A stretch of 64,000 nucleotides of DNA, taken from Ciona savignyi. Taxonomy: Eukaryota; Chordata; Ascidiacea; Phlebobranchia; Cionidae. The position numbers were made by a program, and so were the translations under genes. Below the pieces are notes generated by a model. That model saw only the letters and a list, made by a program, of their open reading frames with translations. It ran no database searches and was not told the origin of the DNA. Positions 44,322 through 53,998 of this stretch are shown one piece after another. Location: the NCBI GenBank assembly GCA_000149265.1, contig CH003205.1, forward strand, positions 68,607-132,606. The letters are read 5' to 3'. Position 1 is the stretch's first letter, and every line of letters starts with the position of its first letter.

Positions 44322-44668
44322 AAGAAAATAGATGTTGGAGCGAAAACTTTTCATTATCAATCACTTCCCATTGTACAACTATTAACAATTAAATTAAAAT
44401 CCAAATGTCTTTCATGTTAAACTAGTCTATTATAAATTGCACTATATTAAAGACCCGCTCAAACTCGTTTTTATTTTATGCAACATATATTGAATCAAGT
44501 TGATTTTGGCAGATAGGTCTCCAGCACATATAAGGATTACCTTAAAAAGTGAAATAAACATTTCGTCATATTTTAAATAATAATAATAATAACTAAATGT
44601 ATGGTAATTAAAATATACTTTACGGTGGTGGAAACAGAGTATAAACAAATTAGCGGTCTGTTTACATC

Positions 44669-44741
44669 GCCCGGCTAGCTCAGTCGGTAGACCGTTGGAC
44701 TCTTAATCCAACGGTCGTGGGTTCGAGCCCCACGTTGGGCG
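44669..44741 (+). tRNA. tRNA-Lys (CTT)
   Basis: Unit 47. G24C breaks the 11-24 pair of the D-stem. Confidence 0.87.
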
Positions 44742-44748
44742 AAGGTTT

Positions 44749-44821
44749 GACCGCATGGCCTAATGGATATGGCGTCTGACTCCGAATCAGAAGATTGAGG
44801 GTTCGAGTCCCTCTGTGGTCT
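44749..44821 (+). tRNA. tRNA-Arg (CCG)
   Basis: Unit 47. T34C makes the loop CTCCGAA, anticodon CCG, still arginine (CGG codon). The body is consensus, so this is a plausible working isoacceptor made by one substitution. Confidence 0.9.
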
Positions 44822-45179
44822 TATTTATTGATTCATTTTGAATTTAGAGAAATTTTCCCAAGTAAAAGATGAAGTAGAATAAATCGTCAACGCATTTGAT
44901 GGGATGAAGTCTAAATGTCGACTCAACTTACATCTAGATCGAGACAGTTTTATAATTAAATCTAATATTTTAAATAAGGATAGATTTAACATACGAATGT
45001 TTTTTAAATGTTGATTCATGGTGAAATTATAATTTCTCAAAAATGATTTTCATGCCGTTGTTAGCTGGATCTATCGTGGTTGATATGTAAGTTTTTCAAG
45101 CGACCTCTCGGGAAATATCTTTGCTTCGGTGTATGAAAGAAACTAAGTAAGATACGTTAACAGAACACTAACGTGTTTC

Positions 45180-45251
45180 GTTTCCGTAGTGTAGCGGTTA
45201 TCACGTTCGCCTAACACGCGAAAGGTCCCCGGTCGAGCCCGGGCGGAAACA
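45180..45251 (+). tRNA. tRNA-Val (AAC), 6-nt T-loop
   Basis: Unit 47. One T missing from the T-loop (tcgagc). Confidence 0.75.
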
Positions 45252-45614
45252 TTTTTTGAAATCAGCACCAAGCAAATATATCTTAAAACGAAATCTTTTC
45301 ATTATCAATCACTTCCCATTGTACAACTATTAACAATTAAATTAAAATCCAAATGTCTTTCATGTTAAACCAGTCTATTGTAAATTGCTCTATATTGAAG
45401 ACCCTCTCAAACTCGTTTTTATTTCATGCAACATATATTGAATCAAGTTATTTTTGGCAGATAGGTCTCCAGCACACATAAGGATTACCTAAAAAAGTGA
45501 AATAAACATTTCGTCAAATTTTTAAATAATAATAATAACTAAATGTATGGTAATTAAAATATACTTTACGGTGGTGGAAACAGAGTATAAACAAATGAGC
45601 GGTATGTTTACATC

Positions 45615-45687
45615 GCCCGGCTAGCTCAGTCGGTAGAGCGTTGGACTCTTAATCCAACGGTCGTGGGTTCGAGCCCCACGTTGGGCG
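45615..45687 (+). tRNA. tRNA-Lys (CTT)
   Basis: Unit 48. Consensus. Confidence 0.96.
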
Positions 45688-45694
45688 AAGGTTT

Positions 45695-45767
45695 GACCGC
45701 ATGGCCTAATGGATATGGCGTCTGACTTCGAATCAGAAGATTTAGGGTTCGAGTCCCTCTGTGGTCT
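45695..45767 (+). tRNA. tRNA-Arg (TCG)
   Basis: Unit 48. G49T breaks the first T-stem pair. Confidence 0.88.
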
Positions 45768-46127
45768 TATTTATTGATTCATTTTGAATTTAGAGAAATT
45801 TTCCCAAGTAAAGGATGAAGTAGAATAAATCGTCAACGCATTTGATGGGATGAAGTCTAAATGTCGACTCTAACTTACATCTAGATCGAGACATTTTTAT
45901 AATTAAATATAATATTTTAAATGAAAATAGATTTAACATACGAATGTTTTTTGAAATGTTGATTCATGGTGAAATTATAATTTCTCAAAAATGATTTTCA
46001 TGCCGTTGTTAGCTGGATCTATCGTGGTTGGTATGTAAGTTTTTCAAGCGACCTCTCGGGAAATATCTTTGCTTCGGTGTATGAAAGAAACTAAGTAACA
46101 TACGTTAACAGAACACTAACGTGTTTC

Positions 46128-46199
46128 GTTTCCGTAGTGTAGCGGTTATCACGTTCACCTAACACGCGAAAGGTCCCCGGTCTAGCCCGGACGGAAACT
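46128..46199 (+). tRNA. tRNA-Val (AAC), degenerate
   Basis: Unit 48. G30A in the anticodon stem, a 6-nt T-loop (tctagc), G65A, A73T and no terminator. Probably a pseudogene. Confidence 0.6.
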
Positions 46200-46541
46200 T
46201 AGAAAATAGATGTTGGAGCGAAAACTTTTTATTATCAATAACTTCCCATTGTACAACTATTAACAATTAAATTAAAATCCAAATGTCTTTCATGTTAAAC
46301 TAGTCTATTATAAATTGCACTATATTAAAGACCCGCTCAAACTCGTTATTATTTTATGCAACATATATTTAATCAAGTTCTTTTTGGCAGATAGGTCGCC
46401 AGCACATATAAGGATTACCTTAAAAAGTGAAATAAACATTTGGTCAAATTTTTAAATAATAATAAATAAATGTATGGTCATTAAAATATACTTTACGGTG
46501 GTGGAAACAGAGTATAAACAAATGAGCGGTATGTTTACATC

Positions 46542-46614
46542 GCCCGGCTAGCTCAGTCGGTAGAGCGTTGGACTCTTAATCCAACGGTCGTGGGTTCGAG
46601 CCCCACGTTGGGCG
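46542..46614 (+). tRNA. tRNA-Lys (CTT), last in array
   Basis: Unit 49. Consensus. Confidence 0.96.
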
Positions 46615-46621
46615 AAGGTTT

Positions 46622-46693
46622 GACCGCATGGCCTAATGGATATGGCGTCTGACTTCGAATCAGAAGATTGGGGTTCGAATCCCTCTGTGGTCT
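46622..46693 (+). tRNA. tRNA-Arg (TCG), last in array
   Basis: Unit 49. One base of the 5' T-stem is missing (attggggttc) and G59A. The array homology stops about 8 bp downstream, with no Val gene after it. Confidence 0.8.
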
Positions 46694-46799
46694 TATTTAT
46701 TTAAAAACAGAGATACTTTCTGCATTGTTTTAACAGTGTTGTAATTTGGCTAAGATTTGGTTGTTACAAAAACACCAGGAGGAGATGCAATATTGTATG

Positions 46800-47280
46800 T
46801 GACTAAGAATTAGCGAGTGATAAAAGTGAAGAACGGTCGATGAGTAGTCGAATTATAATAAGATTTGTGTTTAATTGTTTGGCCAAATTTATCATATGAA
46901 GCTTCCATGATAGTCTGTTATCTATGGTTAAACCCATAATTTTAAATGAATTGACTTGTTCAATTTAATACTTGGAAATGATAATGGAAGATGATGACAG
47001 TTCAGGTTTGTTGGAGCTAGAAAATTACTTAAATTTAGTTTTGTCAGAATTGAGAACCAATTTCTTGGTGGAAAGCTAGATAGATACAAATCATTATTTG
47101 CATTTTGACATTTGACTGATTGGTTTGTACCCGAGGTGAAAATGCTGGTGTCGTCTGCAAACATAATGGTTTCACTATGCTTAAGGCAATTTGGTAAATC
47201 ATTAATATAAACATTCCAGGAAAAGAACTGACAATTGCGGATACGCCGAGTCGTGCGTTTCTAAAGTGATGTCGAAGCAC
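46800..47280 (-). mobile_element. Non-LTR (LINE) reverse transcriptase fragment, decayed
   Basis: On the - strand, translation in shifting frames shows the catalytic-region signature INDLP followed by FADDTSIF (the [YF]xDD box), then about 80 residues on a block containing GLTIDNRLSW and HMINLAKQ. These are palm/thumb landmarks of jockey/CR1/L2-like LINE reverse transcriptases. Frameshifts near 47160 and 47040 and missing N- and C-terminal parts make it a dead fragment. It begins about 100 bp past the end of the tRNA array. Confidence 0.85.
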
Positions 47281-47369
47281 AAAGTTTACTGTAGGTCATC
47301 AAAGAAGGCTGGACTATGTATCAAACTGACCTGCCTACTAAATGAAAATCTTACTTCCCATTACAAGAC

Positions 47370-47910
47370 ACACTGAGTTTTCAAAATGATGTAATTCTGA
47401 AGGGAGAAAGAATTTGGATACCACAGAAAATGCGAAAAGAGATCAAGGTAAAGCTACATACTGCACATCTTGGATATGATAGCATAATACGCAGAGCTCG
47501 AAATACAGTATTTTGACTTGGAATGTCAAAAGAAATACAACAAATTGCTGACAGTTGTCCAACATGTCAGGAATTGAAACCGAGGAACCATTAATTCAAC
47601 ATAATGAAGGAATCACACCTTGGGAAAAAGTTGGTGTTAGTTTGTGTAAACTGGATGGAAACAGTTATTTAATAACCTTATTTCATTAAAGTAGATGTGA
47701 TGACATGTACTACTAAAAAGACAGTTTGTTCGTTACGGAATTCCAAAATGCCTATCTTCTGACCGTGGAAAACAATTTATATCAGATGAATTCAAGAACT
47801 TAATGCTGAAATGGGGAATTACACATATAACCTCTTCCCCTGGTCACCAAAGAGAATACGGAAAAGCTAAATCAGCTGTTAAGAATATCAATAACTGAAA
47901 TGAACACAAG
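47370..47910 (+). mobile_element. Ty3/Gypsy-type integrase fragment, inactive
   Basis: Translation shows the integrase zinc-binding region (ERIWIP, then HTAHLGY, then CPTCQ) and core landmarks (YGIPKCLSSDRGKQF, ITHITSSPGH). It is broken: a stop at the FWLGM-like site, another stop after the CPTCQ block, and more stops and frameshifts around 47640-47720. The first catalytic Asp position reads Ser (GVSLCKLDG) and the final Glu position reads Lys (GKAKSAV); only the middle Asp (SSDRG) remains. No protease, RT or gag is seen around it. Confidence 0.85.
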
Positions 47911-48019
47911 GTGATCACACCGATCACTAGTTTGCTTTGCTGGAGAGGGAAAAACCAAGACAAGAAAACACAAGACGCAAACTCCAGTCCTGTGGACATT
48001 CTTGGAATAGAAATTAAAA

Positions 48020-48790
48020 AAAAATTAAAACCATTTTATCAGGTTTGCGCTTTAATGTGCCGTGTTTTGCGTTCTGGTTAGCATTACCTACATGAGATTC
48101 AAACGCATAAATAAATGTCTCTTCAGTCGAATTGATTAGATTTACCCGTGTAGCTTGCGGCGATCGCCTATGTAAACCATCTTAATTATCAACATCCGCG
48201 ATAAGATTGACGTCATCCACTCGGAAACTGCAGAATCACGATGAGATCATTATGGCGCCAGTGAATGCTCGCATGTTTGGGCGAGCTATAAATACGGAGG
48301 TTTGGGCGTCAGAAAGGGGAGAAGACTGGTGGTTAGGCTGAGAGGAGACCGAGGTGACTGTTTTGAGACTTTGTCATAAAGGTGACAGAAAAGGAACAAG
48401 GAAAAAGTCGCATCTATCGGTTTAAACAAAGAACGAGTTGACAAGCCGCAAAGGAAAACGAACTGTCTATTAAACGCATCGTGCAGTTATTCCGACGCGA
48501 TTCAGTCAGTCCAGCGAATCGATTCCCGAGTAAAGTGCATTGATTTATTCGTGTGTCTCTATTAACAACGTTTGACAATAAACTAACCAACGTTCAATAA
48601 GCGTGGACTCGATCTTTGAAAGTCGGATATCGGAGTCAGCATATATTCGAGCCACGCTAAAGCACAGAGCGTCCACCCATAACGCCAAGGTGCGCCACAG
48701 AGGGTAAAAAACCCTCGACTAACGTCAAACGTTGCAGGTAAACACTTCAATAAGCGTCAAACGTTGCATAGCTCTTTCACACTCGTAATA
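48020..48790 (+). mobile_element. Possible LTR or promoter-bearing relic
   Basis: GC-richer stretch downstream of the integrase fragment. It contains a CRE-like TGACGTCA (about 48210), a clear TATAAATA (48287-48294), purine-rich leader-like sequence and AATAAA (48577-48582), an LTR-like order of signals. The ends are not defined, there is no partner LTR in the window, and it has no ORF. It could instead be an ordinary promoter. A 14-bp motif cgtcaaacgttgca occurs twice near 48723 and 48757. Confidence 0.3.
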
Positions 48791-49931
48791 AAAGTGTTAT
48801 TATGATTGATTATGTATTTTATTTGTGGGGTGCCTAGGATAAACTAGGTTACCTTAATATAATTTGGAGTAAATATTTGGTGATATGTACCACTTATTCA
48901 CATTTTTCCCGATAATGATAACTTCTCTTGGGGTTTGATAAAATTAAAGGTCATTGTATACTATTGGTATATCATATAGACATACTAAAAATTTCAACCT
49001 AATTTGGCAACCCGTTTTTTTCTAATAACAAAAAAAAGAATTTAAAAAGGAGTAAAAAATTCTAAACGGTCTTGAAGCAGAATATTTAATGCGACCGATT
49101 CATATACCGAATTAATATACAAAAAATTTTGAGATTTCATTGATTTGAAACTAATTTCCTTAAAAATATTAAACAAATTAAAGTGGCTAAAACCTAGTTG
49201 ACACGTCCTAGTTAAGTATTAAAACGCGCACGTTTGAGGCAAAAATAAGAGCGTTTTAAGTAAAATTAAAAAACATGCCATTGTGACAGCCAAAAAATTG
49301 TTAAAATTTGTGTTAAATGGCAAAAACATATATGTTAACTCGTCATGTTCAACATTAATGGTTTGTATTTGTACTGTTGAAGGGGTCGCGAACTGGCGAG
49401 CTGATCTTAATCTCTTGCAGCCTTACATATAACCAGTTCTTACAACTCCTTAAATCTTATTCAAATAGAATATAAAACATATGAATTAATAACACGTTAC
49501 CAACGGTAAAACTAAAAACGTAATATAAAACTAAGCTTAATAAAACACAACCTCACTGCATGATCGTCAACTTGAAATGAAATAAATAATCAAAGTCATT
49601 GCAAAGAATAACACGCATGACTTGATTTCGTGACGTAATAAATAAAGGGGACTAAATAATATGATCACCACACTGTTGTTTATTTGAACTGGTTAAAAAA
49701 TTATTGACAGGATCTGTGTAATGTAAATTCCCAGCCCGATTGGTATTCACCAACTAACAAACTATGATATGTGGCGCAACACTTTCCTGTTGTTTATTTG
49801 TATATTGTTGCGTGATTGACATCAAGCTAGAATCCAAACCGATCATCCCAGGATAGTAAAGCTGATAACAATAATTTGAAAAAAACAGTGGGAACTGAGG
49901 TAACCAGAGCGCACAACATGGCAAACTAAGC
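48791..49931. other. Gene-free AT-rich DNA
   Basis: No credible ORF, splice-linked exons or RNA gene seen. Short open frames lack any recognisable motif. Confidence 0.6.
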
Positions 49932-49990
49932 GGAATATTGTTAAAATGGATGCATAATGTGGGAATATTGTTAAAATGGATGCATAATGT
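49932..49990. repeat. 30-bp direct duplication
   Basis: The unit ggaatattgttaaaatggat followed by gcataatgt occurs twice in tandem without a mismatch, so it is a recent duplication. Confidence 0.9.
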
Positions 49991-50059
49991 TGTACACACC
50001 TAACCTTTCTATCTAGATCTGTTCGTTTTGCGTCTTTCTATTTTATCGTAAAATTACAC

Positions 50060-50110
50060 ATTTGTTTAAATTGCCATATTTGTTTAAATTGCCATATTTG
50101 TTTAAATTGC
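50060..50110. repeat. 18-bp minisatellite, ~3 copies
   Basis: Three near-perfect copies of atttgtttaaattgccat. Confidence 0.9.
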
Positions 50111-50940
50111 ATTTCCAAGAGACATCAGCTGTGAAAGGACTATATGGCATATATTTCTATAATACTCCATATTTTAAATCCCGAAGACATGAATAGAAAC
50201 TTTTGGGGTTTCTTGGATACCGGTATGACGTAATCAACCATTCTGATTACTTTTTGCTGGAATAATGAGAAATTCTTCTGGCGCTGCAAACGATTAATTA
50301 AGATCAATAACCGACCAGACAATATCTACGCGTCGAATGGTGCGTTCGACGATATTTCGAATGGTATATGGCGTTTCTCTGCGGTTACCTACGACATGAA
50401 ATTCCCAACACATTCCAACTACGAGAATGTGTACAACGGTATTAGTATATGCAAATACAAGATACATATCACGTCCAATTTATTTACTGTTCGCCTCCAC
50501 AGTCGTTAACTTTATATTTAAAGAACCAGTCCGTGCTTGTTGGAAAGAAACTGTGTTAGACAAACGTCAATGTTCTTGGTTTATCAATATAAATTTAGTT
50601 CCTATTGTTAGTCTTAGTGGCTTTGTGAAATAGGCAGTAGAAATTGCAAAAATAAATAGATAATATAAAGGAATAGTTGATAAGTGGTAACATAATGTTC
50701 TGAAAGTTTAAATGGATGGAACATGTCCTTTCTAACAAGGGGAAATCCACGTTGAACAATTTATATCGAAGCACGGTTACCGTCAATATAAGTTGGTTAT
50801 TAAGTCATATATACCTTCCCTAATGTAATTATATATCTGACCATGTCGAATAAACTGTCCATGTTATAAGGTTTTCTATCAGCTTAACTGGAATTGGTGT
50901 AAAGTGATAGCTTCTAATGTTACATCAACCTTGGATTAAA

Positions 50941-51315
50941 ATGCCACACCTTCATATTATATTTGGACGCTACCACAAAATCTACATCACAGTAACTACA
51001 GGATATGAAGACTCGATGATTGCGGTTTTGAACCAGCTCTTCCAGGTCCGACTGCAGGAAAAGGAATCCAGGGTTGCGGATCTAAAGCAATACATGATGG
51101 TGCGGCAGCGGTATCAAGCAGTTTCTGGAATAATGACTTTCATGGAACAATTGATTTTGAAATCGTCGGATGAATTGGAGAAAGTTGGATGGAGGTTGGT
51201 TGATAATAGATCAGCGAAAGACACAAGTGAAATAACCTTCAGGTACAAACCTACTACTGAACCCGTTCACACCTCAGTACCTACTGAGCGACCTCCTGAA
51301 TATAACGGGATTTAA
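50941..51315 (+). CDS. Small protein of unknown family with C-terminal PPxY (paralog 1)
   Basis: 124 aa from MPHLHI. I chose this ATG rather than one 24 nt upstream because the neighbour at 51650 also starts MPHLHI and the two align from there. Shared features: an N-terminal block ending TVT.GY/GF, a central region with GWRLL/GWRLV, and a proline-rich tail ending RPPEYNGI, which fits the PPxY motif bound by WW domains. No signal peptide or membrane segment. A 3' splice site-like gttttctatcag lies about 60 nt upstream, and AATAAA at 51528-51533 suits the 3' end, with a SINE head inside the 3' UTR. Family not recognised; function unknown. Confidence 0.7.
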   Translation: MPHLHIIFGRYHKIYITVTTGYEDSMIAVLNQLFQVRLQEKESRVADLKQYMMVRQRYQAVSGIMTFMEQLILKSSDELEKVGWRLVDNRSAKDTSEITFRYKPTTEPVHTSVPTERPPEYNGI

Positions 51316-51369
51316 TATGTTCGGGTTCGTGGGTTAACGAAGTCAAATATTGATTTTTAAATTGAAATT

Positions 51370-51419
51370 CACCTTTCGATTGAAAGGCGACGCACTTAAC
51401 CGTTAGACCAACCGACCGG
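51370..51419 (-). mobile_element. SINE family 1, tRNA-like head fragment
   Basis: On the - strand it matches the head of the SINE at 34798-35091: ggttaagtgcgtcgcctttc then aatcgaaagg. Only the A-box/anticodon-arm part remains. It lies in the presumed 3' UTR of the 50941 gene. Confidence 0.8.
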
Positions 51420-51480
51420 ACAAAATTTGTTGCGTCTCACTTATCTTCCCATTGACATCACATAGATTTCATGTATATGG

Positions 51481-51496
51481 ACGGGGGTTCCCCCGT
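51481..51496. repeat. GC-rich inverted repeat
   Basis: acgggggttcccccgt, a perfect 7-bp palindromic stem in the presumed 3' UTR. Role unknown. Confidence 0.6.
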
Positions 51497-51649
51497 AGTT
51501 TGGTTATTTATTGTTAGAAGTGCAATCAATAAATTAAAAGTTGTGTGTTTAAACAGCTAATACCGCAAATACTGAATATATGATATGCATACCCGTTTAC
51601 ATTGTACTTGCAGAATTAGCTTGGTAGCGGAGGGTAAATTCCTACCAAA

Positions 51650-52006
51650 ATGCCTCATTTACATATTAATATAAATTTTCACAAAGTTAGTGGTTTCACT
51701 GTCACTCCTGGGTTCAAGGAAAGCGTGATTCAAGTTTTAACGACAATTCTCCGCGCGAATGTGCGGCCTGCTCGAAGTGACGTCACAGGCACATCGAACT
51801 TCATTTTGGAGTTTCCGGTCGATCGCGTCAGTGTGTCGAGCGCCACGAAGCGGAGCCTTCTCATTGGACATTTCGCTGTTCAACTGTCGGATCGCTTTGA
51901 AAGCATAGGATGGAGACTTCTAAAATGTCAATCAAATGACCAGGGATTGAAAATGATTTATACATTTTCTACACACTGCCTCCCACCTTACAATGACATT
52001 TTGTAA
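51650..52006 (+). CDS. Small protein of unknown family with C-terminal PPxY (paralog 2)
   Basis: 118 aa, MPHLHININF to LPPYNDIL. It aligns end to end with the 50941 gene: MPHLHI start, VTPGF..SVIQVL against VTTGY..SMIAVL, a conserved GWRLL, and a PPxY tail. Same strand, 335 bp apart, so a tandem duplication that has diverged strongly. An acceptor-like tgtacttgcag 38 nt upstream suggests a 5' non-coding exon or trans-spliced leader. AATAAA at 52207-52212 is a likely poly(A) signal. No signal peptide or membrane segment; function unknown. PPxY suggests a partner with WW domains (NEDD4 or YAP type), which is only inference. Confidence 0.75.
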   Translation: MPHLHININFHKVSGFTVTPGFKESVIQVLTTILRANVRPARSDVTGTSNFILEFPVDRVSVSSATKRSLLIGHFAVQLSDRFESIGWRLLKCQSNDQGLKMIYTFSTHCLPPYNDIL

Positions 52007-52212
52007 ACATTGTCCACAGTAACTTTGTATTTAACATGACAATTGTTCTCCGGATGGTCACGAAACGTCCGATTCGTTTATGCACATTTAATAGATACAT
52101 CGTGTTTTTCACTATTTGTCCGACCACTTACTCGTCAAATGATGTGTTATTGCATTTTACAATTTTTATAATCAGTCACCATAAGTTATTATTAAGTGTA
52201 ACAACGAATAAA

Positions 52213-52706
52213 AATGCATAAAATGTAAAAAATGCGGTTTTAGTTGTTTAAAAATTGTGTATTGACCTACCCTGGTCCACTGGTTTTAAAGCCCCTACAC
52301 TTAAATTAGGTGGGAATTTCCACAGTGACTTACAATTTCCTTGGTTCGTTAATATTTTGGTTTAACAAACAAAATAAAAATTAAATGTGAAAAGCCGTTT
52401 TTAATTTCTTTTCACCAACGGATTATAATCTCTCACAAAATTTATAGTTCTCAACAAGCATATCCAAAGTCCAATGCGATTCAATGCATTGAAGCATATG
52501 GGAATGTCGGAATAACAATGGTCTGCTCGGACAAAGTGGATATTCCTCATAGATCAGTTGTTTATAACTCATAAATATACTTGTAAGTGCAAGGAATCGT
52601 TTACTGCGGATTTAATATTTAAAATATAAAGAAATATGTGGTTTTCGCGTTATGACGTGATGTCTTACTACCCTATTTAACGGGGTAGTTTTCTAACTAT
52701 TATTTA
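52213..52706. other. Gene-free intergenic DNA
   Basis: Nothing supportable apart from a short hairpin-forming actaccc...ggggtagt near 52667-52689. Confidence 0.6.
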
Positions 52707-52766
52707 CTCGTCACCAAGACGGCGTCTTGTATAGAATACGTACCGGTCGCGAAAACCATTCGGGAA
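52707..52766 (-). mobile_element. SINE family 2 fragment
   Basis: The + strand segment ctcgtcaccaagacgg ... atagaatacgtaccggtcgc ... accattcggg matches the copy at 55204-55300 in order. Only the middle part is present. Confidence 0.65.
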
Positions 52767-52844
52767 AAAAACAATTCTTTTCTGGGGTCTCAATACCGAC
52801 ATCAAGCGGTACATTATGGTGCATAAATTAGTTGATAGAAAATT

Positions 52845-53035
52845 TATGAGTTTTCAATCTTTAGATTATCTGGTGCCTATCATCGAGATATCGAGGCTAC
52901 TAGAGTTTGTTGTGTATGATTGTAACGTTTTTTTAATTTAGTAGAATCTAATAATCTACTTGGCTTAGGTGATGTCGTTTAAGTGCCTTGTTCAAGGATA
53001 CAACCGGTGGGTGGCGAATTCAATGTCCAACATTG
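52845..53035 (-). mobile_element. SINE family 1, old body fragment
   Basis: Diverged match to the body of the 34798 SINE. Shared landmarks in order are a cccatcgtcg-like block, tgttgtatatgat/tgttgtgtatgat, ttggtagaaccc/ttagtagaatct and aaagtgccttgcccaaggacac / taagtgccttgttcaaggat. The head and simple-repeat tail are lost. Confidence 0.7.
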
Positions 53036-53414
53036 CATGCTATGTTGTTAACATTAATATTGAGATTTATTGGTAAATGTGGCGTGTTACACTTCTCACC
53101 ATAAAGTCGATTTGATGAACCATAACTATTGTAGGTCATTTCTATACTTTACAATGTAAATTAACAAAGTATATTTTACTAAGTATTATGTTCACTGGAT
53201 TGCTCGGGTTGTATATTTTGCTGCAACTTTAATCAAAAAGAGATCAACTGGATCAGTGGGTTTATGGCGGGTAATGCCTGATAACTGATCTAATACTAAT
53301 AATACATAGTCGAATGGCTGATGAGGTCAAGGCCGCGATACGACTACACCCGTGGGCATGAAACATCGCCTGAACCCACAGGAATAATAAAGTTGAATAT
53401 TCTAGCAGAATCCC
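53036..53414. other. Gene-free DNA downstream of FRS2-like gene
   Basis: No ORF or repeat I can support. Confidence 0.55.
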
Positions 53415-53435
53415 GTGCTTTTCAGTGACGATTCT

Positions 53436-53441
53436 TTTATT
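53436..53441 (-). terminator. Poly(A) signal of FRS2-like gene
   Basis: AATAAA on the - strand (tttatt on +), about 560 nt past the stop codon. It predicts a 3' UTR of about 0.6 kb from 53998 leftwards. Open frames in this stretch on either strand look incidental. Confidence 0.6.
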
Positions 53442-53998
53442 GAAATATACGACGAGGCAGGCAGATAATACTTATTGTACAACAACGAACCAACAATGTG
53501 GCAGATGAACCGGCGTGGTCGAAACAAGAGGTATGTGTGACGACACAATGGGGCGTTCCGGATTTTGTTGAGACAATTGATTTCCAGCGATGCGAATTGT
53601 GTGGGTTATGACCGGACAGAAGAGGCGTCCAAGGCACTCGGGGTTTGGCAATAGAAACGAAGCGACGTCTGGGCGGTTGGGTCGAGAAATAGGAACGAAA
53701 AAACGCAGCGAAGAATCCCCTTTAAAGAAGGGGGATGGTGGCAGTCGATTGAAATATTTGAACTTGAACGAAATACGCAGCAATAGTAACGAAAGCACCG
53801 ATGTATGTAGCAGCATAATGGCCGCTGCACCAACAAGCAACGAAGTAAAACCCTTAAAACCATGATAGATGGGGTAAAACGTAATTAAAACTTAAAAACG
53901 TACATTCTTCAGTAACACGATTGGAGTGACATTATAACTCGTACGTCATCACACTATGACATCATATTCTGACGTCATCGATCGCGTGATGTCACAGC

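Larger units (their letters stand above)
1..46700 (+). repeat. Tandem array of ~950-bp tRNA units (Lys-Arg-Val)
   Basis: About 49 head-to-tail units, all in one orientation. Successive Lys starts are mostly 948-955 bp apart (for example 1301, 2251, 3202, 4151). Shorter spacings are 927-946 bp (small spacer deletions) and about 652 bp (units 44-45); the 1250-bp step at 34562-35812 contains a SINE. Spacers and tRNAs are nearly equally conserved, so whole units are being homogenised by unequal exchange or gene conversion. Linked variants define types: type A has Lys 'gtccggc', an 8-nt Arg T-loop and an Arg T-run terminator; type B has 'gcgccctcgcggg' upstream of Val; type C has Lys 'ggtatagc'. 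The window begins in the spacer after a Val gene, so the array extends to the left. No protein-coding gene is supported inside it. Confidence 0.97.

Noticed and set aside
1-46700. CRISPR-like array of regular repeats
   Set aside because: The ~950-bp repeats are whole units with tRNA genes, not short repeats with unique spacers, and the DNA is animal.
50427-50633. 68-codon + strand open frame upstream of the PPxY genes
   Set aside because: No match to the paralog pair and no supporting signals; composition like surrounding non-coding DNA.
50941-52006. Tautomerase/MIF-like fold for the MPHLHI proteins because of the Met-Pro start
   Set aside because: Only the first residues are suggestive. 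I cannot see the family's further motifs, so no function is assigned.
53472-53840. 122-codon - strand open frame downstream of FRS2
   Set aside because: Lies between the FRS2 stop and its poly(A) signal, so it is most likely 3' UTR; no recognisable domain.
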